Shown in pieces: positions 45,239 to 53,932 of a DNA stretch of 64,000 nt. Each line of letters begins with the position of its first letter. Within the stretch, counting starts at the first letter, position 1. The position numbers were made by a program, and so were the translations under genes. The stretch is from the NCBI GenBank assembly GCA_020635915.1, contig JACJYU010000001.1:1960501-2024500 (forward strand), read 5' to 3'. This DNA is from Flammeovirgaceae bacterium (GTDB lineage: Bacteria; Bacteroidota; Bacteroidia; Cytophagales; Cyclobacteriaceae). The notes beneath the pieces are model-generated. The model made no database searches and was not told where the DNA came from. It worked only from the letters and a program-made list of their open reading frames with translations.

Positions 45239-47017
45239 ATGCCTTTCGATCACTTCAGCCTTTGACTTGCCCACTACCTGTGCCAATTCCTCCAGGTTGG
45301 CCTCTTTGATTTTTTTCCACGACTTGAAGGCCTGCAACAATTTGCCGGCCGTCTTTTCCCCGATGCCGGAAATGGACGCCACCTCCGAGGCCAGCGCGGC
45401 CTTGCTGCGTTTTTGCCTGTGAAAAGTGATGGCAAAGCGATGGGCCTCGTCCCGTATCCGCTGGATGAGCATCAGGGCCGCGGACTTTTTGTTGATGTGC
45501 AAAGGGAGCGAATCTTCAGGGTAATAAATCTCCTCCAACCTCTTGGCAATCCCAATTATGGGCACCCTTCCGTACAGATGGAGTTCTTTCAATGCTTCGC
45601 TGGCATGGCTAAGCTGGCCTTTGCCGCCATCCACTATGATGAGGTCCGGCAACTCCCTGCCCTCGTTGACCAGCCGGCCATACCTTCGCAATACGACCTC
45701 CTTCATGGACGCAAAATCATCGGGGCCAACTACGGTTTTGATATTGAAATGGCGGTAACCGGCCTTGTCAGGCTTGCCGTTCACAAACCGTACCATGGAG
45801 GCTACAGGATGCGTGCCCTGAAGATTGGAGTTGTCAAAACATTCTATAACATTGGGAAATTGTTTGAGCCGCAAATCCTGCATCAGCAGGGAGAGCACCC
45901 TGTTGTTTTTTGATTGGGCTTCCTCCTTCCTGATTTCCTTTTGCCTGCGCTGATACAATGCGTTCTTTAATGAAAGCTCGATGAGTTTTTTCTTGTCGCC
46001 TATCCTGGGAATGAAATTATCAACGTTATCGGCCTTGATTGAAATAGGAAGGTTGCTAAAAACGGTTTGATTGTGACTGAGATGCTTAGACCGCACCTCA
46101 TGCGCCACGTAACTGAGAACGTCTTCATCATTCTCTTCCAGTTTTTTTCTCACCTCAATATTTTCAGAAAAAATGATTGCTCCTTCTTTCACCTGCATAA
46201 AATTGACAAATGAATGAAGGGAGGAGCTTGTAATGGTGAAGACATCTATGTCGGTAAGTTTCTTGTTAACCACCAGAGATTTGGTTTGAAACTTCTCCAG
46301 CAAGGTGAGTTTGTTTTTGAACTGTTCAGCCTTTTCAAACTCCAGCTTTGAAGCGAAAGTTTTCATCTGACTGGTGAAATATTCTATGACCACGCTCAGG
46401 TTACCCTTTAGGATATGACGGGCTTGTTCAATATCCTGATTGTAATCCGATTCCTCCTGCAGCCCCTCACACGGGCCTTTGCAGTTGCCGAGATGATACT
46501 CCAGGCATACCTTGAACTTTCCGGCCCTGATGTTCACTTCAGACAGTAGTAGGTTGCAGGTACGAATGGTGTATAACTGTCTTAGCAGGGCCAGCACACT
46601 GTTCATAGAAACCACACTGGTATAAGGTCCAAAATATTCACCTTTCTTTTGCTGATACTTCCGGGTAGAAATAATGCGTGGGAACCGTTCATTGAGAATG
46701 CAGAGGTAGGGAAAAGTCTTGTCGTCTTTTAAGAGGATATTGTATTTGGGTTGATTTTGCTTGATGAAATTGTTTTCCAACAGCAATGCGTCAAATTCAG
46801 AGTTGGTAATGGTGTAATCAATACGCTGAATTTCGGACACCAGCTTTTCCGTCTTTCGGTTGTATTGTGATTGTTTGGTGAAATAACTTCCTACCCTCTT
46901 TTTCAGGTTTTTGGCTTTGCCAACATAGATCAGCACTGCGTCTGCATTAAAGAACTTATAGATACCGGGCGCATCGGGCAGGGATGCCACCTGATCTTTA
47001 AGCGCATCTGCTTTCAT
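45221..47017 (-). CDS. uvrC: Excinuclease ABC subunit C
   Basis: This 598-residue UvrC has an N-terminal GIY-YIG nuclease (LPDAPGIYKFFNADAVLIYV, then GKAKNLKKRVGSYF), a UvrB-binding helical region around residue 215, an RNase H-like 5' nuclease (IECFDNSNLQGTHPVASMV) and C-terminal helix-hairpin-helix repeats (SISGIGEKTAGKLLQAFK). It makes both incisions beside a lesion bound by UvrB. It starts 11 bases after the PBP1A stop, making it third in a minus-strand operon. Its middle and 5' part are markedly A/T-richer than its 3' end. Confidence 0.96.
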   Translation of the reverse strand: MKADALKDQVASLPDAPGIYKFFNADAVLIYVGKAKNLKKRVGSYFTKQSQYNRKTEKLVSEIQRIDYTITNSEFDALLLENNFIKQNQPKYNILLKDDKTFPYLCILNERFPRIISTRKYQQKKGEYFGPYTSVVSMNSVLALLRQLYTIRTCNLLLSEVNIRAGKFKVCLEYHLGNCKGPCEGLQEESDYNQDIEQARHILKGNLSVVIEYFTSQMKTFASKLEFEKAEQFKNKLTLLEKFQTKSLVVNKKLTDIDVFTITSSSLHSFVNFMQVKEGAIIFSENIEVRKKLEENDEDVLSYVAHEVRSKHLSHNQTVFSNLPISIKADNVDNFIPRIGDKKKLIELSLKNALYQRRQKEIRKEEAQSKNNRVLSLLMQDLRLKQFPNVIECFDNSNLQGTHPVASMVRFVNGKPDKAGYRHFNIKTVVGPDDFASMKEVVLRRYGRLVNEGRELPDLIIVDGGKGQLSHASEALKELHLYGRVPIIGIAKRLEEIYYPEDSLPLHINKKSAALMLIQRIRDEAHRFAITFHRQKRSKAALASEVASISGIGEKTAGKLLQAFKSWKKIKEANLEELAQVVGKSKAEVIERHKKGGL

Positions 47018-47028
47018 TACCTGTGGTT

Positions 47029-49365
47029 TTAACCGTTGATGTCCCAGGGCTGGACCTTTACCTCTACAGAATCAGGCTGCTGGCCCACCTTGAGGCAATC
47101 CAGGGAGATGTCCAGACCGGTTGAAGGCCGTTTAAATTGTCCTTTGGTGATGCCGCTTTCGGGGTCAGCATAGGCTTTCATCATAAATTTATCCCAGATG
47201 GGTCTTGCTGTTCTGGCTCCCTGGCCAAACAACCACGAAGGGAAGTGTATGCTCCGCTCATCCCCACCTACCCACACCCCGGTAACCAGGTCGTGGGTGA
47301 GGCCTACATACCATCCGTCAGAGGCATTATTGGTAGTACCCGTTTTCCCTCCAACTTCATTATCAATTTTTAGCTCCGGGCTGATAGAAACAGACGATCC
47401 TCCCTCTTCTTCAACACCCCCCATTAGCATATAGATCATTTTATAGGCAGTTTGTTCATTAATGGCCTGCCTGGTTTTGGGCACAAAATTTTCAATCACG
47501 TTGCCATGCTTGTCTTCAATTCTGGTAATGAAGAAGGGCTCGGTGAATATGCCACCATTTGCGAAAGTGCTGTAGGCGCCCACCAGTTCAAAGAGCGACA
47601 CATCGCTTGTGCCCAGGCTAAGCGAGGGAACAGGGTCGAGTTTGCTGGTGATACCCACCCGGTGGGCAAACTCCACAACGTTTTCCGCTCCCAATGCCTG
47701 CATCATTTGTGCCGTAATGGAATTGACGGAACGGGCCATCGCCTGCCGCAAGGTCATCTCCTCACCGCTTCCCCTTGTGCCGTCTGAATTGGGCGGCCAC
47801 CATACCCCGCCAGGAACTTTAAAACTGGGAGCGATATCTTTCATGGGGTGGCAGGGAGAATACCCCGACTCCATGGCAAGGCCATATACAAATGGCTTAA
47901 AGGTTGAACCAGGTTGTCTTGTACCCTGCTTCACATGATCATACTTAAAATATTTGTGATCTACACCGCCCACCCATGCTTTGATGTGTCCGGTAGCAGG
48001 GTCCATGGCCATCAGGCCTGCCTGCAAATACCTCATGTAATGGTTGAGGGAATCCATGAAACTGAAAAGTGTGTCGCGCTCTCCCTTAGCTGTGTAAACG
48101 GTCATTGGCCTTTTAAGATGGAGGGCTATTTTCAGAGAATCGGAATTTTCCCCATACTTCTCCACCAGAGATTTATAGGCGGATGTTCTTTTAATCCTTG
48201 AGTTAAGGAAACCAGGGATTTCCTTACCGTTGTCATCCACCCACGGATTGCGTCCTTGCTTCTTCCACTCTTCATTAAATTGTAGCTGCAACGGCTTCAT
48301 GTGCTCGGCCATGGCTTCTTCTGCATATTTTTGAAGCTTACTGTCAATGGTGGTGTATATTCTTAACCCTGAGTTCCACAGGTCAATTCCTCTTTCATCA
48401 CAAAATTGCATGAGATAGTTGCTCATAACAGTTCTAAAGTAAGTAGCAAGACCTTCATTTTGGTTTTGCACCTTATAGTTCAACTCAATAGGAAGGGCAG
48501 TGATTGAATCGTATTGTTCCCTGGTTTTAATTTTATACCCATGCTTATATACTTTGTACAACACCTCGTTGCGTTTGCGCAATGAGTTTTCGGGGTTGCG
48601 TTGTGGATTGTAGTAGGTAGCCGCCTGTAACATGCCCACCAACACTGCTGATTCCTGCAAATTCAGGCTATCAGGCTGCTTGTTGAAATAAGTTTCTGCG
48701 GCTACTTTGATGCCGAATGAATTGCTGCTGAAGGTAACCGTGTTCAAATACATGGCTATGATTTCATGCTTGGTAAAGTTTTTCTCCAGATTGACGGAGA
48801 TGATCCACTCTTTGGTTTTCTGGATGATGCGCCTGGGCAGGCTTCCCAGTTTGCTCAACTTGCCATCAAGGCTGTGCTCTGGGTTCATCGTGTACAGGTT
48901 TTTGGCAAGCTGTTGGGTGATGGTGCTGCCGCCCCCCTGGTGGTTGAACGTAAGCAGGCCAAACAGTACCCGGATGTAAGCAGGAAAATCCAGGCCGGAG
49001 TGGTTGTAGAAACGGTGGTCCTCCGATATGACCAGGGTATTGATCAGGTCTTCGGAGAGTTCTTCGTACAGGACCTGGCTGCGGTTGTACCTGAAATACC
49101 GGCCAAGCGAAACCCCATCGGCAGAAATTATTTCCGAGGAGAGGTCGTTTTCGGGGTTTTCAACTTCCTTGATGCTGGGCATTGCCCCATACAGCCCAAA
49201 CAGGTTGATGCTTACGGTGAACACATAAATGGGCAAACCAAGTAGCACGGCCAGCAACAGCACCCATACCCATTTGGTAATGGTGCCAAACCACTTGCTC
49301 TTGTAGCCAAGGAGTTTATTGGTTTTTGACTTTATAGTTTCTATCAAAGAAGGCGAGGTACTCAT
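47029..49365 (-). CDS. Penicillin-binding protein 1A (glycosyltransferase/transpeptidase)
   Basis: This 778-residue bifunctional PBP has one membrane helix (WVWVLLLAVLLGLPIYVF, about 32-49), a GT51 domain (SEDHRFYNHSGLDFPAYIRV, GGGSTITQQLAKNLY) and a transpeptidase domain with PGSTFKPF (Ser-x-x-Lys nucleophile), SVN and GGKTGTTNNASDGWYVG (Lys-Thr-Gly). It polymerises and cross-links peptidoglycan in the periplasm. Its start overlaps the 3' end of the SprE-like gene by 50 bases, and uvrC follows by 11 bases. Much of the gene is A/T-richer than its neighbours. Confidence 0.95.
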   Translation of the reverse strand: MSTSPSLIETIKSKTNKLLGYKSKWFGTITKWVWVLLLAVLLGLPIYVFTVSINLFGLYGAMPSIKEVENPENDLSSEIISADGVSLGRYFRYNRSQVLYEELSEDLINTLVISEDHRFYNHSGLDFPAYIRVLFGLLTFNHQGGGSTITQQLAKNLYTMNPEHSLDGKLSKLGSLPRRIIQKTKEWIISVNLEKNFTKHEIIAMYLNTVTFSSNSFGIKVAAETYFNKQPDSLNLQESAVLVGMLQAATYYNPQRNPENSLRKRNEVLYKVYKHGYKIKTREQYDSITALPIELNYKVQNQNEGLATYFRTVMSNYLMQFCDERGIDLWNSGLRIYTTIDSKLQKYAEEAMAEHMKPLQLQFNEEWKKQGRNPWVDDNGKEIPGFLNSRIKRTSAYKSLVEKYGENSDSLKIALHLKRPMTVYTAKGERDTLFSFMDSLNHYMRYLQAGLMAMDPATGHIKAWVGGVDHKYFKYDHVKQGTRQPGSTFKPFVYGLAMESGYSPCHPMKDIAPSFKVPGGVWWPPNSDGTRGSGEEMTLRQAMARSVNSITAQMMQALGAENVVEFAHRVGITSKLDPVPSLSLGTSDVSLFELVGAYSTFANGGIFTEPFFITRIEDKHGNVIENFVPKTRQAINEQTAYKMIYMLMGGVEEEGGSSVSISPELKIDNEVGGKTGTTNNASDGWYVGLTHDLVTGVWVGGDERSIHFPSWLFGQGARTARPIWDKFMMKAYADPESGITKGQFKRPSTGLDISLDCLKVGQQPDSVEVKVQPWDING

Positions 49366-51904
49366 CCAATGCTTTGGTCCTGTATAGAATATCCGAGTTT
49401 TCCTTTGTGATTACAAAAATACCGAATTTATGGTTCGAAAGCGTGTTGTCGGTCAAGGTTTGCCGCTGGAACTTATCGAGGAATTCGACCGCTGGCCCCG
49501 GGCCCGGAAACCCGCCCACCATGGTAAGCACGTACTTTTCATTGAGGATTATCGTGCTGGTCGTCAGCCTTTCGGCCCGGTACCTTTTGGCGATAAAACC
49601 GGCCAGGGCAGCAGATATCAAATCCGAAATATTGTCCAACTGCAAGTGCGACACCACAAAATAATGAGGGCCTTCCAGGGAATTTATGTATTTTATGCTC
49701 CTCGACTTCTCCAGCTTTACCTGCAGTTCCTGGGCCGTGCCCAGCAACGACCTGGCATAGGCATAAAGGGGGCCATCCGGGTTTTTTTTCATAAATGCTT
49801 CCAGTTCGGCCTGGTACCGGGCCATGTCCTCGGTTTTTCCTATGATCAATATGTTCAGCATTTCCAACTGGGGAGCAAAGCTCGTTTCGCCAAGGGCAAA
49901 GGCCTCGTTTAATTTTTCCTGTGCGGCCTGGGAATGCCCATTTTCAAAATCAAGGTAGGCACTTTTATAAATGACCTTCTGTTTTTCCGCCACGATGCTG
50001 TTTTCCTTCAGGTAGTTGGGGTTTTGTAGCAGTTTTGTAAAACTGGAGTTGGGATAATTGGCCGTGAGCCGTTGGTAGTAATTATTTGCCTTATCGTCAT
50101 TTAGTTCCGTATGGATAAGGTAGAGTTTGTAAAGGGTTTCGGGCTCGAAGGACGAGCCGGGAAACCGTTGCAAAAGCGTGTTATAGGAATGGTCGGCATT
50201 GAGTTTTTCATTGAGTTTAAAATAATACAAATCGCCCAGGTTGAAATAGGCATCTTCTATCTTTGCCATCGCTTTTGCCTTGGCGGCTTGGGTGAGGGGC
50301 AATTGTTTGAAAATATTATCGACCTCGCTGGTTGACGGCTTGTTTTCCGCGTTTGCCGTTTCGCTTTCCGCTTCCTCCTCTTCGGTGGCCAGGGTAGGGC
50401 CCAGGCTTATTACGGAGGTTTTGTTGGAGCGCCTCCAATTGTCTTCAAGGGGTATGTCCCCCCAGATGCGGTTAAACTCCAATTGGCCGGAAGCCACTGC
50501 GGACAGGTTGCCAAAGTACCAGTCTGCCGTGGTGCTGGAGCCTTCCAAAAAGAACGGGTTGCTTTGGTTGGGGCTGCCATTGTTTTGCGGCCTTCTTTTT
50601 TTTCTTTTGCCTTCTTCCTTTTCTTTTTCCAGGTTATTGCGCGAGGCCACCACGGAATCAAGTTGTGCGCGCAAGGTTAAGGAGTCCATTGAGGCCATCA
50701 GCAACAGGCTGTCCTGCCAGGCGATGGCCTCCGTGTATTTTGCAAAATCCCCCAGTACCTCCTGCCGTTTCCTGATGTTGTCCAAATCCTCGAAGTCTGC
50801 AGGCAAGGCGCCTACGGCACTGTCGTAATAGTTTTTTGCCACACTGTATTTTTTTAGTGAATCAAAATTTATTTTCCCTAATTCCAGGTAGGCGCTTCCT
50901 TGTATCCTTTTGTTGGTTCCTGCATGGGCGGCATAGGAATAGTTTTTCATGGCCTCCGGGAGGTTTCCTTGTTTGAATTCGAATTTTGCCAGCTCATAAT
51001 AGATCTTGTCCCGGAACTCCTGGTTTTTTGCATCCGTAAGCATTTTTTCAAATTGCTTCCTCACGGTCTTCATGTCCCTTTTGTCATCAAGGCGCGCCAC
51101 CTGCGCCAAATTGAGGCGGGCATAGAAATCTATTTCATAGGCGGGGTTGGTGGCAATGCATTTGCGGTAGTAATTGTAGGCCTCCGAGCCGAAGCCCAGC
51201 TTTTGATAGACCTGGCCGATAATAAAATAAATCCGGCCCTTCTGGTCTTGCCTGCCCAGCAGGCTGTCCGCAAGGGTGAGGTTGCGCACCATGTTGTCGT
51301 AGTCGTTGCGCACCTGGTAATAGTATGCCTTTTCGAGATAGAGTTTCTTTGCATTGGTTTTGCTGAGCGGTTCTTTTTCCAAAAACCGGAATGCCTCCTC
51401 GGCCTTGTCGTACTCTTCGTTTTCCGTAAACGCCCGGATGAGGTTGAGCAGGCCCTGGTGGCGAATGTTGATGTCCTTGCTTTTCGTGTTTACGTATTTG
51501 AACGTTTGCACCGCATTGACAAAGTCGCAATCGTACAAGCGTGCGAGCCCTACCATGATGTAATTGGGGTAAACCCATTTGCTGTTGGGGTGCCTTTGGA
51601 TGGACAGGGACGCCATCTTGATGGCTTCCTCTGTGTCTTTCTGGTAGCCCTTGGCCAGTGTGGTGTCCAATTTGGGATATAGCCTCAGGACCTGGTTGGG
51701 GTCATCGTCCAGGCTTTGCCATATGGTTTGCTCTACTTCGCGGATTTTTTCGCGCGCATAAAAATACCCATTGTAGTGCGCGGTCAAATTATGGTACACA
51801 TTGCTGGTGACAGTGGTTTGCTCCAGGGAGCAGCCCGCCACCAGGAGCATGGTTATGGCAAGGGGAAAAAACGCGCGTAAGGCCAATAAATCGGGTTTAT
51901 TCAA
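49316..51904 (-). CDS. sprE: SprE/PorW-like TPR lipoprotein of the T9SS
   Basis: About 862 residues with a lipoprotein signal (FFPLAITMLLVAGC). YHNLTAHYNGYFYAREKIRE, the family N-terminus, comes next. Many TPR-type helical repeats follow (DKAEEAFRFLEKEP, GRIYFIIGQVYQKLGFGSEA, EAMKNYSYAAHAG), then a low-complexity charged stretch (about residue 430) and more repeats to a conserved C-terminal domain. PorW/SprE is an outer-membrane lipoprotein linking the T9SS motor to the translocon and is needed for gliding. I chose the TTG at 51904, just after a TACGTTTG promoter box; the frame stays open to 51991. It heads the sprE-PBP1A-uvrC operon. Confidence 0.88.
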   Translation of the reverse strand: MNKPDLLALRAFFPLAITMLLVAGCSLEQTTVTSNVYHNLTAHYNGYFYAREKIREVEQTIWQSLDDDPNQVLRLYPKLDTTLAKGYQKDTEEAIKMASLSIQRHPNSKWVYPNYIMVGLARLYDCDFVNAVQTFKYVNTKSKDINIRHQGLLNLIRAFTENEEYDKAEEAFRFLEKEPLSKTNAKKLYLEKAYYYQVRNDYDNMVRNLTLADSLLGRQDQKGRIYFIIGQVYQKLGFGSEAYNYYRKCIATNPAYEIDFYARLNLAQVARLDDKRDMKTVRKQFEKMLTDAKNQEFRDKIYYELAKFEFKQGNLPEAMKNYSYAAHAGTNKRIQGSAYLELGKINFDSLKKYSVAKNYYDSAVGALPADFEDLDNIRKRQEVLGDFAKYTEAIAWQDSLLLMASMDSLTLRAQLDSVVASRNNLEKEKEEGKRKKRRPQNNGSPNQSNPFFLEGSSTTADWYFGNLSAVASGQLEFNRIWGDIPLEDNWRRSNKTSVISLGPTLATEEEEAESETANAENKPSTSEVDNIFKQLPLTQAAKAKAMAKIEDAYFNLGDLYYFKLNEKLNADHSYNTLLQRFPGSSFEPETLYKLYLIHTELNDDKANNYYQRLTANYPNSSFTKLLQNPNYLKENSIVAEKQKVIYKSAYLDFENGHSQAAQEKLNEAFALGETSFAPQLEMLNILIIGKTEDMARYQAELEAFMKKNPDGPLYAYARSLLGTAQELQVKLEKSRSIKYINSLEGPHYFVVSHLQLDNISDLISAALAGFIAKRYRAERLTTSTIILNEKYVLTMVGGFPGPGPAVEFLDKFQRQTLTDNTLSNHKFGIFVITKENSDILYRTKALDEYLAFFDRNYKVKNQ

Positions 51905-51909
51905 GTTTA

Positions 51910-51917
51910 CAAACGTA
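51910..51917 (-). promoter_or_regulatory. -7 promoter element (TACGTTTG) of the sprE operon
   Basis: An exact TAnnTTTG match on the minus strand, five bases before the chosen TTG start at 51904, which would make the transcript leaderless. It lies in a short A/T-rich region shared with the divergent promoter at 51956. Confidence 0.5.
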
Positions 51918-51955
51918 AAAAACAGGCAATCAATATTATAATTAACGATTATATC

Positions 51956-51963
51956 TATTTTTG
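51956..51963 (+). promoter_or_regulatory. -7 promoter element (TATTTTTG) of the M23 peptidase gene
   Basis: An exact TAnnTTTG match 18 bases before the TTG at 51982. It overlaps the TTG at 51961, which is therefore unlikely to be the start codon. Confidence 0.45.
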
Positions 51964-51981
51964 TGCAAAATTTACCGGTTT

Positions 51982-52848
51982 TTGAAGCCAAAAAAGACCC
52001 TTTCAGAGAGACTCACCACCAAATACCAGTTGGTCATCCGCAACGAGGAGAACCTGGCCGAAAAGTCAAACTTTGCCTTTACCTATGCCAAGCTGCTGGT
52101 GGTTTTGATTACATTTTTTATTGTGGTCTTTTCGCTCAGCATGTTGCTTTCCAAGACGGTGCTGGCAAAATGGTTTGACCCCAAGCATGCCCAGATGGAG
52201 GCCAACAAAAAGTTGTATGAACTGGCCATCAAGGTGGATTCCCTTTCCGTTGAAGTGGACAATAAGGACAAGTTCATCATGAATTTCCAGCGGATACTCA
52301 GTGGCGATACTTCCAGCGGGTTTATCGACCCGGTGGAGGCATTGGGCAACGACAACAAAGTGGTGCCTTCCATTAACGACATGAAGTTGGCCCCGTCCGA
52401 CTCCCAGTTCCGAAAGGAGTTTGAACAATCGGAGATGTCGTTGGTGGCGCTCACTAGCAACAAATACCGCGAACTTCAGGAGATGTTTTTCTTTTCACCC
52501 ATCACCGGCTTTATTTCCGACCATTATGACCTGAAGAAAAGCCATTTTGGGATAGACATCGTGGCCAAGACCAACGAACCGGTAAAGGCCATTGCGGATG
52601 GCACGGTGATCATGGCCTCTTGGACGCAGGATTCGGGCTACGTGATGGCCGTGCAGCACCGGGGCAACCTTATTTCGGTATATAAGCACAATGCTGAACT
52701 GTTAAAAAAAGTTGGTAATTTTGTAAATGCCGGTGACATTATCTCTATAGTTGGCAACAGTGGGGAGATGACCGATGGCCCACACCTGCATTTTGAACTG
52801 TGGTACAATGGCAACTCCCTTAACCCGGAAGAGTTTGTAACCTTTTAA
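51982..52848 (+). CDS. M23 family peptidoglycan endopeptidase
   Basis: About 288 residues with one membrane helix (LLVVLITFFIVVFSLSMLL, near 40-58), a short coiled-coil (ANKKLYELAIKVDSLSVEVD) and a C-terminal M23 LytM-type domain. The zinc ligands are visible in KSHFGIDIV (His and Asp) and GPHLHFELW (His-x-His). Such enzymes cut peptide cross-links in the cell wall. The gene is divergent from sprE and 10 bases before a bactofilin gene, a pairing known from bacteria where bactofilin positions M23 enzymes to shape the cell. TTG at 51982 is preferred as the start; the first TTG is at 51961. Confidence 0.9.
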   Translation: MKPKKTLSERLTTKYQLVIRNEENLAEKSNFAFTYAKLLVVLITFFIVVFSLSMLLSKTVLAKWFDPKHAQMEANKKLYELAIKVDSLSVEVDNKDKFIMNFQRILSGDTSSGFIDPVEALGNDNKVVPSINDMKLAPSDSQFRKEFEQSEMSLVALTSNKYRELQEMFFFSPITGFISDHYDLKKSHFGIDIVAKTNEPVKAIADGTVIMASWTQDSGYVMAVQHRGNLISVYKHNAELLKKVGNFVNAGDIISIVGNSGEMTDGPHLHFELWYNGNSLNPEEFVTF

Positions 52849-52858
52849 AAAGAGAATC

Positions 52859-53293
52859 ATGTTTACCTCTAAAGAACAAAAAAAAGTGGCAGAAGAAATC
52901 AGCAACTCGACCAATACGATAGGCAAAGGCACCGTGCTTGAGGGCAACATTGAGACCTACGGCAACATTCGTATTGAAGGAAAAGTAATAGGGAACATCA
53001 AATCAAAATCCAAGATTGCCCTGGGCAACAGCAGCCATGTGGAAGGGAACATCATCGCGCAAAATGCCGACCTGGAAGGGGAAGTGAAGGGGAGAATCGA
53101 AATTTCCGAAATGCTGATACTCAAGGCAACGGCAGTGGTGCACGGGGATATCATCACGGGAAAATTAGTAGTGGAGCCAGGGGCGGTATTTAACGGTACC
53201 TGTAAAATGGGGACCCAGGCCCGCGACATCAAAATGGGTGAAAATGGGCAAGGATCCAGGTCCCTCCGGCCAGAACAAGCCAAAACAATATAA
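52859..53293 (+). CDS. Bactofilin
   Basis: This 144-residue protein has the bactofilin beta-helix (about 20-115): TNTIGKGTVLEGNIETYGN, IRIEGKVIGNIKSKSKIALG and GEVKGRIEISEMLILKATA, with disordered charged ends. Bactofilins polymerise without nucleotide into membrane-linked filaments that place cell-wall enzymes. It is coupled to the M23 peptidase upstream. Its last 50 bases overlap the small AtpZ-like gene, joining the cell-shape genes to the ATP synthase cluster. Confidence 0.93.
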   Translation: MFTSKEQKKVAEEISNSTNTIGKGTVLEGNIETYGNIRIEGKVIGNIKSKSKIALGNSSHVEGNIIAQNADLEGEVKGRIEISEMLILKATAVVHGDIITGKLVVEPGAVFNGTCKMGTQARDIKMGENGQGSRSLRPEQAKTI

Positions 53294-53477
53294 ACCGTAT
53301 GTAAGGTACAGTGGCCTTGCGTTCCAGTTGCTGCTTACGATTGGCGTGGCCGGCTGGCTGGGGCACAAGGTGGACAATTACCTTCAAATCAGGTTCCCGG
53401 TGTTTATGCTCCTGCTGGGGACGGGCGCATTTGTTGGCACCATGTACAAATTATACAAGTCTTTTGATCAGGAATAA
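53244..53477 (+). CDS. AtpZ/AtpI-like small membrane protein
   Basis: This 77-residue protein has two hydrophobic segments (SGLAFQLLLTIGVAGWLGH and VFMLLLGTGAFVGTMYKLYK) separated by KVDNYLQIRFP, the AtpZ/'putative F0F1-ATPase subunit' pattern. The family assists ATP synthase assembly or magnesium/calcium transport. Its start lies inside the bactofilin gene. The ATG at 53244 and the GTG at 53238 are both possible. It stops 3 bases before the next gene. Confidence 0.8.
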   Translation: MGKDPGPSGQNKPKQYKPYVRYSGLAFQLLLTIGVAGWLGHKVDNYLQIRFPVFMLLLGTGAFVGTMYKLYKSFDQE

Positions 53478-53480
53478 GGC

Positions 53481-53840
53481 ATGCGGTTTTTAGTTGCACT
53501 GCTGGCAAGCGCCTTGTTGGTAGTGGCCCTGGGGCATTACCTGCTGCCCTTCATTCCGTCCTTCTTTTACCAAACGATCGTCCTGCTGTTCCTGGGCACG
53601 GCAGGTATTTATTACTACCTGGTGGACATCCAGGGCCGGGGGCCCAGGTACTTTGTCCAGTTGTACCTGCTTACCCTGGTGGTTAAACTGGTTGCCTACG
53701 GGGGCTACATTCTGTTTGTGCTGTGGAAAAGGCCGGGCCAGGGCGCGGAAAACGCTGGCGTTTTCATGGTGGCCTATATGCTTTTCACTGCCCTTGAGAT
53801 CGGCTTTTTGTACCAGAAGGTGCGCGGGAAAAAGGGGTGA
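53481..53840 (+). CDS. Small four-helix membrane protein, AtpI-like position
   Basis: This 119-residue protein has four predicted membrane helices (LVALLASALLVVALGHYLL, then IVLLFLGTAGIYYYLV, YLLTLVVKLVAYGGYILFVL and VFMVAYMLFTALEIGFLY) and a basic end (QKVRGKKG). Size and position between the AtpZ-like gene and atpB match the ATP synthase subunit I (AtpI) slot, though sequence likeness is weak. AtpI helps c-ring assembly. Start ATG at 53481. Confidence 0.75.
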   Translation: MRFLVALLASALLVVALGHYLLPFIPSFFYQTIVLLFLGTAGIYYYLVDIQGRGPRYFVQLYLLTLVVKLVAYGGYILFVLWKRPGQGAENAGVFMVAYMLFTALEIGFLYQKVRGKKG

Positions 53841-53891
53841 ATTATGCCCTTCTAAAAAGCCGGGAATATTTTTTTCTGGTCCTTTAATTTA

Positions 53892-53899
53892 TACCTTTG
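53892..53899 (+). promoter_or_regulatory. -7 promoter element (TACCTTTG) before atpB
   Basis: An exact TAnnTTTG match 33 bases before the atpB ATG. It suggests the main ATP synthase genes have their own promoter in addition to read-through from the bactofilin side. No TTG is visible at -33, only a T-rich stretch. Confidence 0.45.
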
Positions 53900-53932
53900 C
53901 GGGCAAAATTATAACGCTATAAAAGAGGCAAA

